Assembly: GCA_017959485.1 (NCBI GenBank)
Contig: JAGDAM010000079.1
Coordinates: 1-20,168 of the forward strand
Length of the DNA stretch: 20,168 bases
Reading direction: 5' to 3'
Origin: Clostridia bacterium
GTDB lineage: Bacteria > Bacillota_A > Clostridia > Oscillospirales > CAG-272
Position 1 is the first letter of the stretch. Each line of letters begins with the position of its first letter. Both the position numbers and the translations under genes were made by a program. Below the pieces are notes generated by a model that was given only the letters and a program-made list of their open reading frames with translations, ran no database searches and was not told the origin of the DNA. This document shows positions 5,401-13,822 of the stretch, piece by piece.

Positions 5401-6051
5401 ATGCTTAGCGTTAAAGTAGTTAATATGGCCGGTCAGGAAGTCGGCGAGATTGAGCTGTCCGAAAAGCTTTTCGGCGCCGAGATCAACGACACCGCGGTTC
5501 ATTCCGCTGTCAGAGCCTTCCTGCTCAACCAGAGACAGGGAACCCAGTCAACCAAAACCCGCGCCGAAGTAAGCGGCGGCGGAAAGAAGCCCTGGAGACA
5601 GAAGGGAACCGGACGCGCGCGTCAGGGTTCGACCAGATCGCCCCAGTGGACTCACGGCGGAATCGCTCTCGGACCCAAGCCGAGATCCTACCGCACCGAT
5701 ATCAACAAGAAGACAAAGAGACTCGCTCTCTTCAGCGCTCTCACCGACAAAGCGGCGTCGGGCAACCTCATCGTCCTCGATGAGTGCAAGGTTGAAGGAT
5801 ACAAGACCAAGAAGATCGTCGAAATGTTCGAGAATCTCGGTCTTAAGAAGGACAAGAAGGACCTCAAGACCCTGCTCGTTCTTCCGGTTGCCGACAAGTT
5901 CGTCGTCGGCAGCTGCCGCAACCTTCCGGCCGCGGCAACGACCCTTTACAGCACGCTCAACGTGTATGAGATCGTCAATGCCGAGAAGCTCGTCATCACC
6001 CGCGAAGCCGTCGAAAAGCTGACGCAGGTGTACGACAAGGAGGAGAACTAA
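5401..6051 (+). CDS. rplD: 50S ribosomal protein L4
   Basis: L4 lines the polypeptide exit tunnel and, in gamma-proteobacteria, represses the S10 operon. The 216-residue sequence contains the conserved tunnel loop (about residues 48-100, with GTQSTKTRAEVSGGGKKPW and GTGRARQGSTRSPQWTHGG). The start at 5401 was chosen because an ATG 7 nt upstream (5394) reaches a stop after four codons; AGGAGG precedes both. The stop overlaps the rplW start by one base, implying translational coupling. Confidence 0.98.
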   Translation: MLSVKVVNMAGQEVGEIELSEKLFGAEINDTAVHSAVRAFLLNQRQGTQSTKTRAEVSGGGKKPWRQKGTGRARQGSTRSPQWTHGGIALGPKPRSYRTDINKKTKRLALFSALTDKAASGNLIVLDECKVEGYKTKKIVEMFENLGLKKDKKDLKTLLVLPVADKFVVGSCRNLPAAATTLYSTLNVYEIVNAEKLVITREAVEKLTQVYDKEEN

Positions 6052-6347
6052 TGGAAAAATCGATTTATGACGTCATTATCAGCCCGGTTATCACCGAAAA
6101 GAGCATGGCAATGATGGAAAACAAGAGGTACGTGTTCAAGGTTCAGCCTTCTGCCACCAAGCCCGAGATCGCCGAAGCCGTCGAAAAGGCGTTCGGAGTC
6201 AAGGTCAAATCGGTCAACACGATGAACGTCAGAGGCAAGAAAAGAAGAACCCGCTACGTTGCCGGTTACACCGCCGCCACCAAGAAGGCGATAGTCACTC
6301 TCACCGAGGATTCCAAGACCATCGCGTTCTTCGACGGTCTCAACTGA
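6051..6347 (+). CDS. rplW: 50S ribosomal protein L23
   Basis: L23 sits at the tunnel exit, where it is the docking site for trigger factor and the signal recognition particle. The 98-residue product is of standard length, with the N-terminal motif DVIISPVITEKSM and the conserved extended loop VNTMNVRGKKRRT that enters the tunnel wall. AAGGAGG lies within the end of rplD, and the TAATG junction couples the two genes. Confidence 0.97.
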   Translation: MEKSIYDVIISPVITEKSMAMMENKRYVFKVQPSATKPEIAEAVEKAFGVKVKSVNTMNVRGKKRRTRYVAGYTAATKKAIVTLTEDSKTIAFFDGLN

Positions 6348-6362
6348 CAGGAGGACATATAA

Positions 6363-7193
6363 ATGCCTACTATCAAGTATAAGCCGACTACTCCCTCGAG
6401 GCGTCACATGAGCGTTCCCTCCTTCGAGGAGCTCACCAAGTTCACGCCCGAGAAGAGCCTGATCGTCATCAAGAAGAAACACTCCGGCAGAAACAACAAC
6501 GGCAAGATCACCGTCAGACACAGAGGCGGAGGAAACAAGGTCAAAGACCGCATCATCGACTTCCGCAGACTCGGTTCCGAGGAAGCCACCGTCGTCGGTA
6601 TCGAATACGACCCCAACCGTTCGGCCTACATCGCGCTGCTTCAGACCGCCTCGGGCGAAAAGAGCTACATTATCGCTCCCGTCGGCCTCAGCGTCGGTGA
6701 CAAGGTCTACTCGGGCGCCGACTGCGACATCAAGCCGGGCAACACCCTGCCGATGGCCAACATCCCGGTCGGTACCTACATTCACAACATCGAGCTCCAT
6801 CCCGGCAAGGGCGGACAGCTTGTCAGAAGCGCCGGAACCGCCGCTCAGCTTCTTTCCAAGGAGAACGGAACAGCTATGATCCGTCTTCCCTCGGGCGAAG
6901 TGAGAATCGTTCCGATGAACTGCAAAGCTACCATCGGCCAGGTCGGCAACATCGAGCACGACACGGTCAAGGTCGGTAAAGCCGGCAAGACCAGATACAA
7001 GGGAATCCGTCCCACCGTCCGCGGATCGGTCATGAACCCCTGCGACCATCCCCACGGCGGAGGAGAAGGTAAATCGCCTGTCGGGCATCCCGGCCCGCTC
7101 ACTCCCTGGGGCAAGCCCGCTCTCGGTTACAAGACCCGCAAGCACAAGTCCAGAACCGAGCAGTATATCGTAAAACACAGGAACGCCAAATAA
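6363..7193 (+). CDS. rplB: 50S ribosomal protein L2
   Basis: L2 is essential for subunit association and peptidyl transferase activity. The 276-residue sequence is of normal length: an N-terminal extension with PTTPSRR, an OB-fold region (about 60-125), an SH3-like barrel (about 130-200), and the nearly invariant C-terminal segment [15 protein letters not shown] (225-239) containing the key histidines 229 and 231. A cysteine (C227) replaces the more usual valine in that segment. The GACAGGAGG ribosome binding site is well spaced. Confidence 0.98.
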   Translation: MPTIKYKPTTPSRRHMSVPSFEELTKFTPEKSLIVIKKKHSGRNNNGKITVRHRGGGNKVKDRIIDFRRLGSEEATVVGIEYDPNRSAYIALLQTASGEKSYIIAPVGLSVGDKVYSGADCDIKPGNTLPMANIPVGTYIHNIELHPGKGGQLVRSAGTAAQLLSKENGTAMIRLPSGEVRIVPMNCKATIGQVGNIEHDTVKVGKAGKTRYKGIRPTVRGSVMNPCDHPHGGGEGKSPVGHPGPLTPWGKPALGYKTRKHKSRTEQYIVKHRNAK

Positions 7194-7208
7194 GGAGGGA
7201 ATATAGAT

Positions 7209-7490
7209 ATGAGCAGAAGTCTTAATAAAGGCCCGTTCGTCGAGCAGAAGCTTTACGACCGTATTTGCGCCATGAACGAGAAGAACGAGAAAAAGGTCAT
7301 CAAGACCTGGTCCCGCGCTTCGACAATATTCCCTGATTTCGTCGGACACACCATCGCCGTTCACGACGGAAGAAAGCACGTTCCGGTATACGTGACCGAG
7401 GATATGGTCGGTCACCGTCTCGGCGAGTTCGCTCCGACCAGGACCTTCAAGGGCCACGCCGGATCGAAGACGTCGAACAACGGTAAATAA
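7209..7490 (+). CDS. rpsS: 30S ribosomal protein S19
   Basis: S19 is in the 30S head near the A-site tRNA and contacts S13 and the large subunit. The 93-residue product has the canonical N-terminus [11 protein letters not shown] and the signature [21 protein letters not shown] followed by [18 protein letters not shown] precedes the ATG. Confidence 0.98.
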   Translation: MSRSLNKGPFVEQKLYDRICAMNEKNEKKVIKTWSRASTIFPDFVGHTIAVHDGRKHVPVYVTEDMVGHRLGEFAPTRTFKGHAGSKTSNNGK

Positions 7491-7513
7491 TTGAGGAGGA
7501 TCTTATCAGTATT

Positions 7514-7864
7514 ATGGAAGCAAAAGCTTATCTTAAATATCTGCGGATCTCTCCCCGCAAGGTCAAGATAGTTCTCGACCTCATCCGCGGCAAGGATACC
7601 GATACCGCGATGGCTATACTTAAGAACACCCCCAAGGCCGCCTCTCCCGAGCTTGCGAAGCTGCTCAAGAGCGCGATTGCCAACGCCGAGCACAATTTCT
7701 CGATGGATGCCTCGAACCTCTACGTTTCCGAGTGCTTTGTATGCCCCGGACCGACTCTCAAGAGATATCAGCCCCGCGCCAAGGGCTCGGGCGACAGGAT
7801 TCTCAAGAGGACGTCGCACGTGACGCTCGCGGTCAGCGAAAGAGAAAATAAGGAGAATGCGTAA
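7514..7864 (+). CDS. rplV: 50S ribosomal protein L22
   Basis: L22 spans the exit tunnel and its beta-hairpin forms part of the constriction where macrolides and arrest peptides act. The 116-residue product has the N-terminal RNA-binding region [18 protein letters not shown] and the hairpin region with the tip around [15 protein letters not shown] (about residues 77-92). The GAGGAGG ribosome binding site ends about 13 nt before the ATG, a rather long spacing, but no better start is present. The stop overlaps the rpsC start by one base. Confidence 0.97.
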   Translation: MEAKAYLKYLRISPRKVKIVLDLIRGKDTDTAMAILKNTPKAASPELAKLLKSAIANAEHNFSMDASNLYVSECFVCPGPTLKRYQPRAKGSGDRILKRTSHVTLAVSERENKENA

Positions 7865-8721
7865 TGGGACAGAAAGTTAATCCTCACGGCCTCCGCGTCG
7901 GCGTTATCCGCGACTGGGATTCCAGATGGTGCGTCAGGGACGAGGTTTTCGGAGATATTCTTGTATCCGATTATAAGATCAGAAAACTTCTCAAGACCGA
8001 GCTTCAGAAGGCCGGTGTTCCGAAGGTTGAGATCGAGCGCGACCAGTACAGAGTAAAGGTCAGCGTTCACTGCGCCAAGCCGGGCGTTGCCATCGGCAGA
8101 AACGGCGAAAACATCGACAAGCTTAAAGCCAGGATCGAAGGGATCGTCGGCAAGGACGCCAACGGCAAGCAGATTCCGGTCTCGCTCAACATCGTCGAGA
8201 TCAGAAACCCCGAGCTGAACGCCCAGCTGGTCGCCGAGAACATCTCGGCTCAGCTTGAAGGCCGCGTTGCCTTCCGCCGCGCCATGAAGATGGCCATCCG
8301 CAACACGATGCGCCTCGGCGCCCGCGGAATCAAGATCACCTGCTCCGGCAGACTCGGCGGCGCCGAAATCGCCCGTTCCGAGAGCTACCACGAGGGAACC
8401 ATCCCGCTGCAGACCATCCGCGCCGACATCGAGTACGGTTTCTGGGAAGCCAACACCACCTACGGCAAGATCGGCGTCAAGGTCTGGATCTACAACGGTG
8501 AAGTTCTCAACGTAGCCGGAAGAGACCGCAGAAACGACCGCCGGAACGACCGTCGGAACGACCGCAGAGGCGGCGACCGCCGGAACGACCGCAGAGGCGA
8601 CCGCAGACCCGGTGACAACCGCGGTCCGAGAGACGGCTCCAGCCGGAACGACCGCCGCAATCACGCTCCGCGCGCTCCGCGGCCCGCGACCGGTGCTCCG
8701 AGAGAAGGAGGAAAGAACTAA
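7864..8721 (+). CDS. rpsC: 30S ribosomal protein S3 with Arg-rich repeat tail
   Basis: S3 sits at the mRNA entry channel and contributes to mRNA helicase activity and binding. Residues 1-219 form the usual protein: N-terminal [20 protein letters not shown], a KH domain with the GxxG loop in [13 protein letters not shown] (about 75-87), and the C-terminal domain with [12 protein letters not shown]. Residues 220-285 are an extra disordered tail with repeated R-N-D-R/D-R-R units, followed by Pro/Ala/Gly/Arg sequence; bacterial S3 commonly ends near 218 residues. The tail is in frame and ends next to the rplP ribosome binding site, so it looks like a real extension, not read-through. Its overlaps with rplV and rplP are one base each. 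Confidence 0.97.
   Translation: MGQKVNPHGLRVGVIRDWDSRWCVRDEVFGDILVSDYKIRKLLKTELQKAGVPKVEIERDQYRVKVSVHCAKPGVAIGRNGENIDKLKARIEGIVGKDANGKQIPVSLNIVEIRNPELNAQLVAENISAQLEGRVAFRRAMKMAIRNTMRLGARGIKITCSGRLGGAEIARSESYHEGTIPLQTIRADIEYGFWEANTTYGKIGVKVWIYNGEVLNVAGRDRRNDRRNDRRNDRRGGDRRNDRRGDRRPGDNRGPRDGSSRNDRRNHAPRAPRPATGAPREGGKN
8521..8660 (+). repeat. Degenerate tandem repeats encoding the S3 tail
   Basis: Units related to CGGAACGACCGC recur about six times, interspersed with GGCGACCGC-type variants, and encode R-N-D-R-R and G-D-R-R motifs. The period is mostly 12 nt. Such repeats can expand or contract by slippage, so tail length may vary between strains. Confidence 0.75.
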
Positions 8722-9158
8722 TGTTAATGCCGAAAAGAGTCAAATTCCGCCGTCAGCAGCGCGGAAGGCTTAAGGGCAAGGCCTCGCGCGGCAATACGAT
8801 AACCTACGGTCAGTACGGCCTGTGCGCTCTTGAACCCGCCTGGATCACTTCGGCCCAGATTGAAGCCGCCCGTATCGCCATGACGCGTTACATCAAGCGC
8901 GGAGGAAAAGTCTGGATCAAGATCTTCCCCGACAAGCCGATCACCGAAAAGCCGGCCGAGACCCGTATGGGCTCCGGTAAGGGCGCGGTCGAATACTGGG
9001 TAGCCGTCGTAAAGCCCGGACGCATTATGTTCGAGATGGACGGAGTTTCCCCCGAAGACGCCAAGGAAGCTATGCGTCTCGCGTCTCACAAGCTTCCCAT
9101 CAAATGCAAGTTCGTCATGAAAGACGAAGTCGCGGATGGCGAGGAGGTCAGCGAATGA
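8721..9158 (+). CDS. rplP: 50S ribosomal protein L16
   Basis: L16 organises the A-site tRNA region of the large subunit. The 145-residue product starts [19 protein letters not shown], as in the family, and contains the [20 protein letters not shown] core and the conserved loop [19 protein letters not shown]. The arginine two residues before MGSGKG is retained. The ribosome binding site AGAAGGAGG lies in the end of rpsC, and the gene overlaps rpmC by ATGA. Confidence 0.98.
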   Translation: MLMPKRVKFRRQQRGRLKGKASRGNTITYGQYGLCALEPAWITSAQIEAARIAMTRYIKRGGKVWIKIFPDKPITEKPAETRMGSGKGAVEYWVAVVKPGRIMFEMDGVSPEDAKEAMRLASHKLPIKCKFVMKDEVADGEEVSE

Positions 9159-9343
9159 AAATCAGCGAAGTCAGAGCCATGAGCGCAGAGCAGCTTGAGT
9201 CCAAGCTCGCCGAGCTCAAGGAGGAACTTTTCAATCTCAGGTTTCAGCTTGCCGTGAATCAGCTTGAGAATACCAACCGCATTAGCGCCGTCAAGCACGA
9301 CATAGCCCGTATTCTGACGGTCATGAACGAGAAGAAGGCGTAA
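9155..9343 (+). CDS. rpmC: 50S ribosomal protein L29
   Basis: L29 is a small two-helix protein next to L23 at the tunnel exit. The 62-residue start at 9155 (MKISEVRAM) was chosen because GAGGAGG lies 6 nt upstream inside rplP and the length fits the family; the in-frame start at 9104 would add an unconserved stretch. The conserved motif [13 protein letters not shown] is present. The 4-nt overlap with rplP indicates coupling. Confidence 0.97.
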   Translation: MKISEVRAMSAEQLESKLAELKEELFNLRFQLAVNQLENTNRISAVKHDIARILTVMNEKKA

Positions 9344-9353
9344 GGAGAGCATC

Positions 9354-9611
9354 ATGGAAGACAGAAATCTCAGAAAAACCAGAGTCGGAATCGTTGTAAG
9401 CGACAAGATGGACAAGACCGTTACCGTCGCCATTGAGGACAACGTTAAGCATCCGATCTACGGTAAAATCATCAAGAGAACCCTGAAGGTGCACGCGCAC
9501 GACGAAAACAACGAGTGCGGCATCGGCGACAAGGTCAGCATCATGGAGACCAGACCCCTTTCCAAGACCAAGAGATGGCGTGTCGTCGAAGTGATAGAGA
9601 AGGCCAAATAA
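9354..9611 (+). CDS. rpsQ: 30S ribosomal protein S17
   Basis: S17 is an early-binding OB-fold protein that organises the 5' domain of 16S rRNA. The 85-residue product has the family pattern [19 protein letters not shown], the [11 protein letters not shown] segment and the C-terminal [28 protein letters not shown] ribosome binding site overlaps the rpmC stop. Confidence 0.98.
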   Translation: MEDRNLRKTRVGIVVSDKMDKTVTVAIEDNVKHPIYGKIIKRTLKVHAHDENNECGIGDKVSIMETRPLSKTKRWRVVEVIEKAK

Positions 9612-9631
9612 TCGACGGGGAGGATACGTAA

Positions 9632-10000
9632 ATGTTACAGCAGGAATCAAGGATGAAGGTTGCCGACAACACCGGCGCCAAGGAACTCCTTTGCATCCGC
9701 GTCCTCGGCGGAACCGGCCGCAGATACGCCGGAATCGGCGACGTGGTCGTCTGCTCGGTCAAGAAGGCCGCTCCCGGCGGAATGGTCAAGAAGGGCGACG
9801 TCGTCAAAGCCGTTGTCGTTCGCACCACCCACGGCGTCAAGAGAGCCGACGGAAGCTACATCAGATTCGACGAGAACGCCGCAGTCATCATCAAGGATGA
9901 CCAGACCCCGCGCGGAACCCGTATTTTCGGGCCGGTAGCGAGGGAACTCCGCGAGAAGCAGTATCTGAAGATACTCTCGCTCGCACCCGAAGTACTGTAA
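9632..10000 (+). CDS. rplN: 50S ribosomal protein L14
   Basis: L14 lies at the subunit interface and forms intersubunit bridges with 16S rRNA; it is also the binding site of the silencing factor RsfS. The 122-residue product has the signature start [17 protein letters not shown], the [15 protein letters not shown] strand and the C-terminal [14 protein letters not shown]. The length is standard, and GGGGAGG precedes the ATG. Confidence 0.98.
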   Translation: MLQQESRMKVADNTGAKELLCIRVLGGTGRRYAGIGDVVVCSVKKAAPGGMVKKGDVVKAVVVRTTHGVKRADGSYIRFDENAAVIIKDDQTPRGTRIFGPVARELREKQYLKILSLAPEVL

Positions 10001-10017
10001 GGTAAGGAGAGTAAACG

Positions 10018-10347
10018 ATGAATATCAAAACAGGCGATACCGTTGTGCTTCTCACCGGAAGGTACAATGAAAAGAAAGACAAGAACGGCAAGCTCATCAC
10101 CCACAAGGTTATAGCCGCCTCCCCGAAGGAGGGCAAGGTTATAGTCGAGGGCGTGAACGTCGTTACCAAGCACGTAAAGCCGAGACGCCAGGGCGACCAG
10201 GGCGGCAAGATCGATACCGAAGCCGCCGTCTACGCCTGCAAGGTCGCGCTTTACTGCCCGAAATGCGACGCCGGCCGCCGTGCGAAGATCGTCCTGAAGG
10301 ACGGTAAGAAGATCCGCGTCTGCTGCAAGTGCGGCAACGAATTCTGA
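10018..10347 (+). CDS. rplX: 50S ribosomal protein L24, zinc-ribbon form
   Basis: L24 initiates 50S assembly by binding the 5' domain of 23S rRNA. The 109-residue product has the KOW segment (about 1-35, with [24 protein letters not shown] spacing) and [14 protein letters not shown]. The C-terminus carries C80-x2-C83 and C102-x2-C105, a probable zinc ribbon seen in many Gram-positive L24 proteins. AAGGAGAG precedes the ATG. Zinc binding is inferred from cysteine spacing only. Confidence 0.97.
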   Translation: MNIKTGDTVVLLTGRYNEKKDKNGKLITHKVIAASPKEGKVIVEGVNVVTKHVKPRRQGDQGGKIDTEAAVYACKVALYCPKCDAGRRAKIVLKDGKKIRVCCKCGNEF

Positions 10348-10364
10348 TAAGGAGGGAAAGAGAA

Positions 10365-10907
10365 ATGTCTAGACTGAAAGAACAGTATACTCAGGTTATC
10401 GCTCCCGCCCTTATGAAGAAGTTCGGATACAAGAGCGTTATGCAGATTCCGAGACTCGTTAAAGTCGTCATCAACGTCGGCTCGAGCGAGGCCAGAGACA
10501 ACGCCAAGGTCATCGACAACATCATCGGCGACCTCACTCTCATCACCGGTCAGAAAGCCGTTGCGACGAGCGCCCGCAAGTCGGTCGCGAACTTCAAGGT
10601 CCGCGAAGGCATGAAGATCGGCGCGAAGGTTACCCTCCGCGGCGAGAGAATGTACGAGTTCGTCGACAAGCTTTTCAGCTTCGGACTCCCCAGAGTCCGT
10701 GACTTCAAGGGCATCAGCCCCAACGCCTTCGACGGCCGCGGCAACTATGCTCTCGGACTTAAGGAACAGCTGATCTTCCCCGAGATCGAGTACGACAAGG
10801 TCGACAAGATCCGCGGAATGGACATTTGTTTCGTCACCACTGCCAACACCGACGAGGAAGCCCGCGAGCTTCTCCGCGCGCTTGGCGCACCGTTTGCCGA
10901 AATTTGA
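10365..10907 (+). CDS. rplE: 50S ribosomal protein L5
   Basis: L5 binds 5S rRNA and contacts the P-site tRNA and S13 in an intersubunit bridge. The start at 10365 (MSRLKEQY) gives 180 residues, the family length, with AAGGAGGG at proper spacing; the start at 10329 lies inside rplX and is rejected. Conserved blocks are [15 protein letters not shown], the [20 protein letters not shown] loop and the C-terminal [20 protein letters not shown]. Confidence 0.98.
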   Translation: MSRLKEQYTQVIAPALMKKFGYKSVMQIPRLVKVVINVGSSEARDNAKVIDNIIGDLTLITGQKAVATSARKSVANFKVREGMKIGAKVTLRGERMYEFVDKLFSFGLPRVRDFKGISPNAFDGRGNYALGLKEQLIFPEIEYDKVDKIRGMDICFVTTANTDEEARELLRALGAPFAEI

Positions 10908-10921
10908 CGGAGGAAGAGAAG

Positions 10922-11107
10922 ATGGCCAAGAAATCAATGATCATCAGCCAGCAGCGCACCCCCAAGTTCTCCACGAGAGCTTACAACCGCTGCAAGATCT
11001 GCGGACGTCCGCACGCTTATCTCCGCAAATACGGGATCTGCCGTATCTGCTTCCGCAATCTTGCCTACAAGGGCGAGATTCCGGGCGTAAGAAAGGCATC
11101 CTGGTAA
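10922..11107 (+). CDS. rpsN: 30S ribosomal protein S14, zinc type (S14Z)
   Basis: S14 binds the 16S rRNA head near S10 and S19. The 61-residue form with C24-x2-C27 and C40-x2-C43 is the zinc-binding type, usual in Gram-positive spc operons and sometimes replaced by a zinc-free paralogue under zinc limitation. The ATG at 10922 ([12 protein letters not shown]) follows GGAGGAAGAG. The in-frame start at 10826 lies in rplE and is rejected. A 128-nt gap follows before rpsH. Confidence 0.97.
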   Translation: MAKKSMIISQQRTPKFSTRAYNRCKICGRPHAYLRKYGICRICFRNLAYKGEIPGVRKASW

Positions 11108-11134
11108 GCGTTACCAAACTTTCAAAACCCCACA

Positions 11135-11218
11135 ATACCGGAAGGAAACTAAGCTGCGGCCGGGTTTAACCGCCGGTATGCCGCCGTCCGCGAACGGCAG
11201 CAAGCAAATATAACTTGC
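11135..11218 (+). promoter_or_regulatory. Structured gap between rpsN and rpsH
   Basis: ATACCGG (11135-11141) pairs perfectly with CCGGTAT (11173-11179) and can enclose GCGG/CCGC pairing. A weaker GCCG/CGGC hairpin follows (about 11183-11198), then GCAAG/CTTGC (11200-11204 with 11214-11218) immediately before the rpsH ribosome binding site. No T-run follows, so this is not a terminator. It may be a feedback site or an mRNA processing site; I cannot name the ligand. No promoter with good hexamers is visible. Confidence 0.45.
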
Positions 11219-11235
11219 ATATGGAGGAAAACACA

Positions 11236-11640
11236 ATGCAAATGTCAGACGTCATTGCCGACATGCTCACACGGATTCGCAACGCTTCGGGCGCGAAGCA
11301 CGCCACCGTTGACATTCCGGCATCCAACATGAAAAAGGCGATTGCCGAGATCCTCGCCAACGAGGGATACATCTCCGGATTCGAGATCATTCCCGACGAA
11401 GTCAGGGGTCAGGGCACCATTCGCGTCACCCTTAAGTACACCGGCAAGAAGCAGCAGGTCATCCGCGGTATCCGCCGCGTATCCAAGCCCGGTCTGCGCA
11501 TCTACGCCGGCTGCGACGAGATGCCCCGCGTCATGAACGGACTCGGCATCGCGATCGTATCCACCTCTAAAGGCATCATGACCGACAAGCAGGCCAGAAA
11601 AGAAAAGGTCGGCGGAGAAGTCATTGCCTTCGTATGGTAA
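11236..11640 (+). CDS. rpsH: 30S ribosomal protein S8
   Basis: S8 binds helix 21 of 16S rRNA early in assembly; in E. coli it represses the spc operon. The 134-residue start at 11236 ([16 protein letters not shown]) was chosen because TGGAGG ends 9 nt upstream; a start at 11242 would have longer spacing and one at 11215 lies before the ribosome binding site. The C-terminal signature [20 protein letters not shown] and the terminal GGEVIAFVW are typical. Confidence 0.97.
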   Translation: MQMSDVIADMLTRIRNASGAKHATVDIPASNMKKAIAEILANEGYISGFEIIPDEVRGQGTIRVTLKYTGKKQQVIRGIRRVSKPGLRIYAGCDEMPRVMNGLGIAIVSTSKGIMTDKQARKEKVGGEVIAFVW

Positions 11641-11653
11641 GGAGGACCGAAAG

Positions 11654-12229
11654 ATGTCAAGAATCGGCAGAATGCCCATCACCGTCCCCGCCGGAGTCGA
11701 AGTTAAAGTAGACGAGGGCAACCTTGTGACGGTTAAGGGAAAACTCGGCACCCTTCAGCAGCAGATCAGCCCGAAAATCACCGTTAAGGTCGACGGAGCG
11801 ACCGTTACCGTTGAAAGATCGTCCGACGAAAAGGAAGACAGATCGCTTCACGGACTTTCGAGAACTCTGATTAACAACATGGTCGTCGGAGTTTCCGAGG
11901 GCTACAAAAAGGTTCTCGAGATATACGGTACCGGCTACCGCGCCACCGTCAAGGACGGCAAACTCCTGCTGTTCCTCGGACACTCGCTGGTGGGCGGAGC
12001 CCCCCAGGAAGCTCTGACCGTCGCGCAGCCCGAAGGCATCACCTTCGAGGTCGCCGAAAAGGCCGTCCCGATCACCATCACGGTCAAGGGATACAACAAG
12101 CAGCAGGTCGGTCAGATCGCCGCCGTCATACGCGGCAAGAGACCTCCCGAGCCCTATCACGGCAAGGGAATCAGATACGCCGGCGAGAACGTGCGCCGCA
12201 AGGTCGGCAAGTCCGGCAAGAGCAAATAA
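11654..12229 (+). CDS. rplF: 50S ribosomal protein L6
   Basis: L6 lies near the sarcin-ricin loop and helps organise the factor-binding site. The start at 11654 (MSRIGRMPITVPAGVEV) has GGAGG upstream; the 11624 start lies in rpsH and is rejected. At 191 residues it is about ten longer than common L6 proteins, owing to an apparent insertion around residues 109-120 (GHSLVGGAPQEALTV) in the second domain and a basic Lys/Ser-rich end. The signature GQIAAVIRGKRPPEPYHGKG is intact. Confidence 0.97.
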   Translation: MSRIGRMPITVPAGVEVKVDEGNLVTVKGKLGTLQQQISPKITVKVDGATVTVERSSDEKEDRSLHGLSRTLINNMVVGVSEGYKKVLEIYGTGYRATVKDGKLLLFLGHSLVGGAPQEALTVAQPEGITFEVAEKAVPITITVKGYNKQQVGQIAAVIRGKRPPEPYHGKGIRYAGENVRRKVGKSGKSK

Positions 12230-12247
12230 TCAAAGGAGTGACAGGAA

Positions 12248-12604
12248 ATGGTAACGAAGAAAAACAAAAACGCTGCGCGTCTTAAAAGACACGTCAGAGT
12301 AAGAGCCAAAATATCCGGCACCCCCGAGAGACCCCGCCTTGCCGTCTACCGCTCGCTGAACAACATCTCGGCGCAGATCATCGACGACGTTAACGGAGTT
12401 ACGCTCGCTTCCGCCTCCTCTTACGAGAAGGAATTTGAAACCGGCGGCAACAAGGAAGCCGCCAAAAAAGTCGGCAAGCTCGTTGCCGAAAGAGCAATCG
12501 AAAAGGGTATCACCGAAGTCGTATTCGACCGCGGCGGCTATCTTTATCACGGACGTGTATCGGAACTGGCTGACGGCGCTCGCGAGGGCGGCCTGAAGTT
12601 CTGA
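12248..12604 (+). CDS. rplR: 50S ribosomal protein L18
   Basis: L18 binds 5S rRNA together with L5 in the central protuberance. The 118-residue product has a basic N-terminus ([19 protein letters not shown]), the conserved [20 protein letters not shown] block and the C-terminal [35 protein letters not shown] precedes the ATG. Confidence 0.98.
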   Translation: MVTKKNKNAARLKRHVRVRAKISGTPERPRLAVYRSLNNISAQIIDDVNGVTLASASSYEKEFETGGNKEAAKKVGKLVAERAIEKGITEVVFDRGGYLYHGRVSELADGAREGGLKF

Positions 12605-12633
12605 GCCATTCGGCTGAATTCCGGTTTGTACAC

Positions 12634-12652
12634 TGTTCAAGAGATTTGAACA
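12634..12652 (+). promoter_or_regulatory. Small hairpin before rpsE
   Basis: TGTTCAA-GAGAT-TTGAACA forms a perfect 7-bp stem with a 5-nt loop in the 66-nt rplR-rpsE gap, four bases before the AAGGAG ribosome binding site. A second small hairpin (AGCC-ATTC-GGCT, 12604-12615) begins at the rplR stop. The purpose is unknown; control of rpsE initiation or mRNA processing is possible. Confidence 0.4.
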
Positions 12653-12670
12653 TTTCAAGGAGCATTAAAA

Positions 12671-13189
12671 ATGGCATTCAGAAACAACAATGTCGAGGAA
12701 AAGGAATTTACCGAAAACCTCGTATACCTGAACCGTGTTTCCAAGACCGTTAAAGGTGGACGTGTTGCCCGCTTCGCCGCCCTCATGGTGGTCGGAGACG
12801 GACACGGCCGCGTCGGAGTAGGACTCGGCAAGGCTGCCGAAGTTCCCGAGGCAATCCGCAAGGGAATTGAGGACGCCAAGAAAAATATGGTAAGGATCGC
12901 ACTTAAGGGAACGACCATCCCGCACGAAATCATCGGCGTCTACGGCGCCGGCAAGGTCATCCTCAAGCCCGCTGCCCCCGGTACCGGTATCATCGCCGGA
13001 CAGAAGGTCAGAATGGTTCTCGAGGCGGCCGGTATCAGCAACATCCGTGCTAAGTGCCTCCGTTCCAACAACCCGGTCAACGTCGTCAGAGCGACCATGA
13101 GCGGCCTCTGCCAGCTCAGATCGGCCGAAGAGGTCGCGAGAGTCCGCGACATCACCGTCGATGAAGTCAAGGGAGGGAAGCTGAAATGA
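12671..13189 (+). CDS. rpsE: 30S ribosomal protein S5
   Basis: S5 lies at the back of the decoding region and mRNA entry, and affects translational accuracy. The 172-residue product has the signature block [20 protein letters not shown] followed by [15 protein letters not shown], and the C-terminal [20 protein letters not shown]. The ribosome binding site is AAGGAG. It overlaps rpmD by 4 nt. Confidence 0.98.
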   Translation: MAFRNNNVEEKEFTENLVYLNRVSKTVKGGRVARFAALMVVGDGHGRVGVGLGKAAEVPEAIRKGIEDAKKNMVRIALKGTTIPHEIIGVYGAGKVILKPAAPGTGIIAGQKVRMVLEAAGISNIRAKCLRSNNPVNVVRATMSGLCQLRSAEEVARVRDITVDEVKGGKLK

Positions 13190-13377
13190 AAAAGGTCACT
13201 CTCGTAAAGTCGCTCATCGCCGGCAAGCCCAATCAGAAGGCGACCGCCGAATCGCTCGGTCTGCGTAAGATCGGCGACGTGTGCATACACGAAGAAGGCA
13301 AGGTTCTCGACGGAAAGATCAAGATCATCTCTCACCTGGTCAAGGTAGAGGATATTGCCGGAAAGGAGAACTCGTAA
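13186..13377 (+). CDS. rpmD: 50S ribosomal protein L30
   Basis: L30 is a small alpha/beta protein of the large subunit, present in Firmicutes but missing from some phyla. The 63-residue product has [29 protein letters not shown] sequence typical of the family. The ATGA overlap with rpsE and the TAATG overlap with rplO show tight translational coupling. Confidence 0.97.
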   Translation: MKKVTLVKSLIAGKPNQKATAESLGLRKIGDVCIHEEGKVLDGKIKIISHLVKVEDIAGKENS

Positions 13378-13820
13378 TGAAGCTTAATGAACTGAAACCC
13401 GCTCCCGGTTCGGTCAAGGACGGCTTCCGCAAAGGAAGAGGCATCGGATCCGGCAACGGCAAGACGGCCGGCAAGGGCCACAAGGGACAGAACGCCCGTT
13501 CGGGCGGCGGTGTAAGACCCGGTTTCGAAGGCGGTCAGTTCCCGATTTACAGACAGCTTCCCAAGAGAGGCTTCAACAACAAGAGATTCGCCACCGTTTA
13601 CGCCACCGTGAACGTCGAACAGCTCAACGTCTTTGAGGACGGAGCCGTGGTCGATCTTTCCGAGCTTCTCGCAAAACGCATCGTCCGTAAGGAATACGAC
13701 GGACTCAAGGTTCTCGGCGGCGGCGAGCTTAAGAAAAAGCTCACCGTGAAGGCGGTGAAATTCTCCGCATCGGCCAAGGAAAAGATTGAAGCGGCAGGCG
13801 GCACCACTGAGGAGGTATAA
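13377..13820 (+). CDS. rplO: 50S ribosomal protein L15
   Basis: L15 is a late-assembly protein with a long Gly/Arg/Lys-rich N-terminal extension that penetrates 23S rRNA. The start at 13377 ([15 protein letters not shown]) overlaps the rpmD stop by one base, has AAAGGAG upstream and gives 147 residues; the 13281 start is rejected. The extension shows [20 protein letters not shown], followed by [14 protein letters not shown]. Confidence 0.98.
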   Translation: MKLNELKPAPGSVKDGFRKGRGIGSGNGKTAGKGHKGQNARSGGGVRPGFEGGQFPIYRQLPKRGFNNKRFATVYATVNVEQLNVFEDGAVVDLSELLAKRIVRKEYDGLKVLGGGELKKKLTVKAVKFSASAKEKIEAAGGTTEEV

Positions 13821-13822
13821 CG

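Noticed and set aside
4369..5502. 377-codon minus-strand ORF opposite rpsJ-rplC
   Set aside because: Antisense shadow crossing several well-supported genes; no motif supports it.
6048..7457. 469-codon minus-strand ORF opposite rplB and rpsS
   Set aside because: Antisense shadow of highly biased ribosomal genes; its Val/Asp/Gly/Leu-rich translation has no recognisable domain and no ribosome binding site.
8521..8660. Possible CRISPR or satellite array
   Set aside because: The repeats are short, spacerless, in frame and explained by the coding sequence of the S3 tail.
7768..8664. 298-codon minus-strand ORF with Val/Ala/Ser repeats
   Set aside because: The repeats are the complement of the S3 Arg/Asn/Asp tail, and the frame runs across rpsC.
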